Part shown: piece by piece, positions 5,483 through 9,994 of the stretch
Layout: every line of letters starts with the position of its first letter
Numbering within the stretch: the stretch's first letter is position 1
Source of the DNA: JANNGZ01 sp031404155
Lineage (GTDB): Bacteria > Pseudomonadota > Gammaproteobacteria > Burkholderiales > Burkholderiaceae_C
Length of the DNA: 9,994 bases
NCBI GenBank assembly: GCA_031404155.1
Contig: JANNGZ010000233.1
Coordinates: 1-9,994, forward strand
Direction: 5' to 3'
The notes under the pieces: generated by a model
Databases searched by the model: none
The model's input: the letters and a program-made list of their open reading frames with translations, nothing else
What the model was told of the DNA's origin: nothing
Program-made: the position numbers and the translations under genes

Positions 5483-6820
5483 TCAGCCTTTGTCGTCGAA
5501 CGGGTTGCGTGAGGACCTCATTTCGATGCGCATCGGCGTGCCGGTGAGCTGGAAGTGTGCCCGGATACGGCCTTCCAGGTAGCGCTTGTACGAGTCGGTC
5601 ACGTGTTCCAGTGAGTTGCCGTGCACCACCACGATCGGTGGGTTCATGCCGCCCTGGTGCGCGTAGCGCAGCTTGGGCCGGAAGTGCCCGGCGCGTTTGG
5701 GCGCCTGGTGCTCCACCGCCTCGAGCACCAGGCGCGTCAGCACCGGCGTGGGCATCTTCTTGATCGCCGAGGCATGCGCGTCCGCAATCGCCTTCCACAG
5801 CGGCCCCAGCCCCTGGCGCTTGATCGCCGAGATGTGCAACAGCGGCGCGAACTTCAGGAACGCGAGCCGCTGCTCGACCGAGCGCTCCAGCATCTCGCGC
5901 TGGTAACCGTCGATCGCGTCCCACTTGTTGATCGCCAGCACCACCGCGCGGCCGGCGTCGAGGATGTAGCCCGCGATATGCGCGTCCTGGTCGGTGACGC
6001 CCTGCGTCGCGTCGAGCAGCAGCACCGCCACGTTGGCGTCGGCAATCGCCTGCAGGGTCTTCACCACCGAGAACTTCTCGATCGCCTCGAAGACCTTGCC
6101 CTTGCGCCGCAGGCCCGCGGTGTCGATCAGCTCGAACTTCTGGCCGCCGTGTTCGAAGGGCACATGGATCGCGTCGCGCGTGGTGCCCGGCATGTCGAAG
6201 GCCACCAGCCGCTCTTCACCGAGCCAGGTGTTGATCAGCGTGCTCTTGCCCACATTGGGCCGGCCGGCCACGGCCAGGCGGATCGGGCGCTCCACGCCGT
6301 CGCCGAAGGTGTCGGCATCCGGCCCGAAATCGAAGTCGGCCAGCACCGCTTCCATCAGGCTGCGAATGCCCTGCCCGTGCGCGGCCGAGATCGGATGCGG
6401 CTCGCCCATGCCGAGCTCGTGGAACTCGGCCAGTGCCGGCGACTCGCTCATGCCTTCGGCCTTGTTGACCGCAACGAAGACATGTTTGTTGGCCTGGCGC
6501 AGGTAACGCGCGATATCGTGGTCCTGACCCGAAACGCCGGTGCGCACGTCGACCAAGAACACCACCGCGTCGGCCTCGGCCACGGCCTGCTTGGTTTGCT
6601 TGGCCATCTCGGCCACCACCCCCTCGGGCTTGGCCGGCTCGAAGCCGCCGGTGTCGACGACGATGAATTCGTGTTCACCCTGCCGCGCGTCGCCGTAGTG
6701 GCGGTCGCGCGTCAGTCCGGGGAAGTCGGCCACGATCGCGTCCCGGCTCTTGGTCAGCCGGTTGAACAGCGTGCTCTTGCCGACGTTGGGGCGGCCGACC
6801 AGGGCCACCACGGGTTTCAT
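5483..6820 (-). CDS. der: GTPase Der (EngA), 50S ribosome assembly
   Basis: Der is an essential GTPase with two tandem G domains that acts in maturation of the 50S subunit. The protein is 445 aa, normal for the family. G domain 1 has GRPNVGKST (9-17), DTGG (56-59), NKAE (119-122) and SAAHG (145-149). G domain 2 has GRPNVGKST (186-194), PGTTRD (211-216), DTAG (233-236), NKWD (298-301) and SAIK (331-334). The C-terminal KH-like domain (about 355-440) carries RPKLRYAHQGGMNPPIVVVH (381-400) and YKRYLEGRIR (411-420), as in other Der proteins. The first domain's G4 has Glu where Asp is canonical. The start is the ATG at 6818-6820, 16 bp after bamB, with only a weak purine stretch upstream. In E. 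coli der also follows bamB. Confidence 0.97.
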   Translation of the reverse strand: MKPVVALVGRPNVGKSTLFNRLTKSRDAIVADFPGLTRDRHYGDARQGEHEFIVVDTGGFEPAKPEGVVAEMAKQTKQAVAEADAVVFLVDVRTGVSGQDHDIARYLRQANKHVFVAVNKAEGMSESPALAEFHELGMGEPHPISAAHGQGIRSLMEAVLADFDFGPDADTFGDGVERPIRLAVAGRPNVGKSTLINTWLGEERLVAFDMPGTTRDAIHVPFEHGGQKFELIDTAGLRRKGKVFEAIEKFSVVKTLQAIADANVAVLLLDATQGVTDQDAHIAGYILDAGRAVVLAINKWDAIDGYQREMLERSVEQRLAFLKFAPLLHISAIKRQGLGPLWKAIADAHASAIKKMPTPVLTRLVLEAVEHQAPKRAGHFRPKLRYAHQGGMNPPIVVVHGNSLEHVTDSYKRYLEGRIRAHFQLTGTPMRIEMRSSRNPFDDKG

Positions 6821-6836
6821 CGCTCGGCGCCCCCGG

Positions 6837-7979
6837 CTATTCGGGACGGAACCCGAACAACCCGCCGTTCTTCGTCGCCACCAGGATCGTGCTGCCCGAC
6901 AGCACCGGTGTGCCGACCACCGCCGAGCCGTCGGTCGGCAGCCGCAGCAGGGCCTGGCCCGATGTCCGGTCTAGGAAGTGCACTTGCCCTTCAACGTCGC
7001 CGAAGACCACCGTGCGGCCGGCGAGCACCGCGCCGCTCAGGCCGCGGTAGAGCAACTTCTCGTTGGTCCACGCGAGATCACCACTGCCGGCTTTCCAGGC
7101 CGTGATGCGGTCGGACGCGTCGGCGCCGATCACGAAGTCGGCGTCGGCGGCCACGGTCTGCGCGCCACCCACGTTTTTCGACCAGATCAGCGTGCCGCGT
7201 TCCGCGTCGGCGCAACCCACCGCTGACTGGAACGCCCTGGCGCAGACCCGGTCGCCCACCCTTGTGGCCGGGCCGACCAGGTCGGCCAGCCGTTCGACCT
7301 CGTTGGTGCCGCGTGGCGTTGCAATGGGCACCTCGAAGCGCACCGTGCCACGCAAGGGGTCGACGCCTGCCAGGCGCGGGCCCTGGCCGACGAGCAAGGT
7401 GTCCTTGAACGCGGCCACGACGCCCGACTGCGACAACGTTAGCGCATCGCCCGGGCGTTGCAGGGTCCAGAGCTTGCGGCCGTCGATGGCGTCGAAGGCA
7501 TGGGCGACACGGTCCACACCCATCACGAAGACACGCTCGCCGGCCACCAGCGGCGCGGTGCTGACACGGGCGGGAAGGCGCGACCGCCACTTCACCGCAC
7601 CGGCTTCGAGCACCACCAGCTCGTTGCCGCGTGTCACCACCGCGGCGAAGCGGCCGTCGCTGCCGACGCCCGCGGCCAGTGGTGCATCGACCTTCGCGCG
7701 CCAGGCCTCGCGGCCGTCATCGGCCTGCAATGCCAGCACCGAACCCGAGTCGTCGGCGACAACGAAGACGCCGTCGCGCGCCGCGGGCGCCATCACGAAA
7801 CTGATGCGCTCGAGCCTGGCGCTCCACACTTGGCGGCCCGCAATCTGGGCCGTTACCGACTCCAGCGGCGTGGGCTTGGGTCGGTCGGCACCGAAGAGGC
7901 CGCAGCCGCTACCGAGCAGGCCCAGCAGCGCCACCAGCACCGCGGCACCGACGGCGGCCCTGCCCGCCAGACGGGTCAT
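6837..7979 (-). CDS. bamB: Outer-membrane assembly lipoprotein BamB
   Basis: BamB is a lipoprotein of the BAM complex that binds BamA and helps fold outer-membrane beta-barrel proteins. The protein is 380 aa (E. coli about 392). The signal peptide has Arg residues at 3 and 7, a hydrophobic core (8-22) and a lipobox GSGC, with Cys26 as the predicted lipidated residue; Gly at -3 is less usual than Leu. The rest is an eight-blade-type beta-propeller of PQQ-like repeats with recurring Gly-Trp strand ends, e.g. GREAWRAKV (89-97), GRKLWTL (167-173), GTLIWSKNV (262-270) and GDLAWTNE (300-307). RGTNEVERLADL (223-234) matches the BamB region facing BamA. The ATG overlaps the upstream stop as ATGA. The order yfgM-bamB-der is as in E. 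coli. Confidence 0.95.
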   Translation of the reverse strand: MTRLAGRAAVGAAVLVALLGLLGSGCGLFGADRPKPTPLESVTAQIAGRQVWSARLERISFVMAPAARDGVFVVADDSGSVLALQADDGREAWRAKVDAPLAAGVGSDGRFAAVVTRGNELVVLEAGAVKWRSRLPARVSTAPLVAGERVFVMGVDRVAHAFDAIDGRKLWTLQRPGDALTLSQSGVVAAFKDTLLVGQGPRLAGVDPLRGTVRFEVPIATPRGTNEVERLADLVGPATRVGDRVCARAFQSAVGCADAERGTLIWSKNVGGAQTVAADADFVIGADASDRITAWKAGSGDLAWTNEKLLYRGLSGAVLAGRTVVFGDVEGQVHFLDRTSGQALLRLPTDGSAVVGTPVLSGSTILVATKNGGLFGFRPE

Positions 7980-8653
7980 TTCGCGGCCCCGCTCGCGGCG
8001 TCAGCTTTCGGCGGCGGGGCACCCAGCGCGGTGAGCTTGGCGTCGACAAAACGACGCAGCTCAAGCTTCTCGTCCAGGGACTTGTAGGCCTCCTGGTAGG
8101 CCGCCTTGGCTTCGTCCTTCTTGCCCATCGCCGCCAGCACATCACCGCGGCGGTCGGCCACCAGCGCGGTGAACTCGGTCGCCTTGCCCACCGCGTCCAG
8201 TTGTTTGATCGCGTCCTCGTATTTCTTCTGGTCGAGCATCACGCCGGCCAGGCGCAACCGCGCCAGCGCCCGGTAGGCGTCATCGGACGCACTCTCGGCC
8301 ACCCAGGTGAGGGAGGCCACGGCGGCATCGGGCTGCGCCTTCTCGGCTTGCAGCTTCGCGGCAATCAGGCCGGCCTGGCCGGTGTAGGCGGTGCGCGGGT
8401 AGCGCTCCTTCAGGTCGCCGAAAGCGCGCGCGGTTTTCTCGACGTCACCCGCCTTGGCCGCGCGGTCGAGCTCGTCGAACATCGCGCCGGCGTTGCCGGC
8501 CTGCTCGCGCTGCCACCAGCCCCAACCGTTCCAGGCCGCGTAGCCGCCGAGTGCGGCGATCAGCACCCAGATGATCGGGTTGCCGTATTGCTTCCAGAAA
8601 GCCTTCAGCTCGTCGAGCTGTTCCTGTTCTTGCAGATCGAGAGGGGTTGCCAT
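7976..8653 (-). CDS. yfgM: YfgM-like membrane-anchored TPR protein
   Basis: YfgM family proteins are anchored in the inner membrane with a periplasmic TPR-like domain. In E. coli YfgM associates with PpiD and the SecYEG translocon and takes part in periplasmic chaperoning. This protein is 225 aa. A charged cytoplasmic N terminus (DLQEQEQLDELKAFWKQYGN, 6-25) precedes one membrane helix with a Trp-rich end (about 27-47, WNGWGWW). Helical repeats follow: AMFDELDRAAKAGDVEKTA (57-75), LIAAKLQAEKAQPDAAVA (96-113), ARLRLAGVMLDQKKYEDAI (131-149) and VLAAMGKKDEAKAAYQEAY (172-190). It ends in an Ala/Pro/Lys-rich tail. The ATG at 8651-8653 lies 28 bp after hisS with only a weak AAGA upstream, so coupling to hisS is possible. 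The position between hisS and bamB supports the assignment. Confidence 0.92.
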   Translation of the reverse strand: MATPLDLQEQEQLDELKAFWKQYGNPIIWVLIAALGGYAAWNGWGWWQREQAGNAGAMFDELDRAAKAGDVEKTARAFGDLKERYPRTAYTGQAGLIAAKLQAEKAQPDAAVASLTWVAESASDDAYRALARLRLAGVMLDQKKYEDAIKQLDAVGKATEFTALVADRRGDVLAAMGKKDEAKAAYQEAYKSLDEKLELRRFVDAKLTALGAPPPKADAASGAAK

Positions 8654-8681
8654 GAATCTTGGGTGTCGAAAACGTGCGGGA

Positions 8682-9965
<1,284 letters not shown>

Positions 9966-9994
9966 GGGTTGAAACGGGGTTGAAACAGGGTTGC
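9966..9994 (-). repeat. 11-bp tandem direct repeat abutting the hisS start
   Basis: On the plus strand GGGTTGAAAC begins at 9966 and again at 9977, each followed by one variable base, and a third partial copy (GGGTTG) starts at 9988 and is cut by the window edge. On the sense strand this reads GTTTCAACCC repeated up to the hisS ATG. The 11-bp period is close to one DNA turn. It leaves no room for a Shine-Dalgarno sequence. Its role is unknown; it could be a binding site or a simple slippage repeat. Confidence 0.6.

Noticed and set aside
5621..7105. 494-codon open frame on the plus strand over der and part of bamB
   Set aside because: Spans two confident minus-strand genes; no domain and biased composition.

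Overview
The window is one unbroken, densely packed gene cluster read entirely from the minus strand. It looks like core chromosome from a high-G+C betaproteobacterium, most likely a member of the Burkholderiales. Four things point there: strong G/C bias at third codon positions, the short Hfq with an RKEH rim, the presence of hisZ, and the joining of der to hfq with hisZ just before purA. The genus cannot be fixed from the sequence alone. There is no mobile element, tRNA, rRNA, CRISPR array or plus-strand gene that I can support.

In the direction of transcription (high to low coordinates) the order is hisS, a yfgM-like gene, bamB, der, hfq, hflX, hflK, hflC, a DUF2065 (yjeT-like) gene, hisZ and the first 61 codons of purA, which runs off the left edge. 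Spacing is tight. Three junctions overlap by 4 bp (yfgM/bamB, hfq/hflX, hflX/hflK). The other gaps are 12-28 bp, apart from two longer ones: 96 bp before hfq and 85 bp before hisZ. Those two gaps are the likeliest sites of internal promoters, and each holds a weak -10-like hexamer.

The genes fall into functional groups. HisS charges tRNA-His. The YfgM-like protein and BamB serve envelope protein traffic: periplasmic chaperone or translocon contact, and outer-membrane beta-barrel assembly. Der is a tandem-domain GTPase for 50S ribosome assembly and HflX a ribosome-splitting GTPase. Hfq is the RNA chaperone. HflK and HflC form the SPFH membrane complex around the FtsH protease, followed by a small two-helix membrane protein. 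HisZ, a non-catalytic relative of HisS, regulates the first step of histidine synthesis with HisG. PurA begins AMP synthesis from IMP.

In E. coli the two halves (hisS-yfgM-bamB-der, and hfq-hflX-hflK-hflC-yjeT-purA) lie in separate places. Here they are joined, with the seam at the der-hfq gap. I see no novel system. The points worth a second look are small: an 11-bp tandem repeat abutting the hisS start, non-ATG starts for hfq, hflX and the DUF2065 gene, an NKAE in place of NKxD in the first Der GTPase domain, and candidate promoter elements in the two longer gaps.
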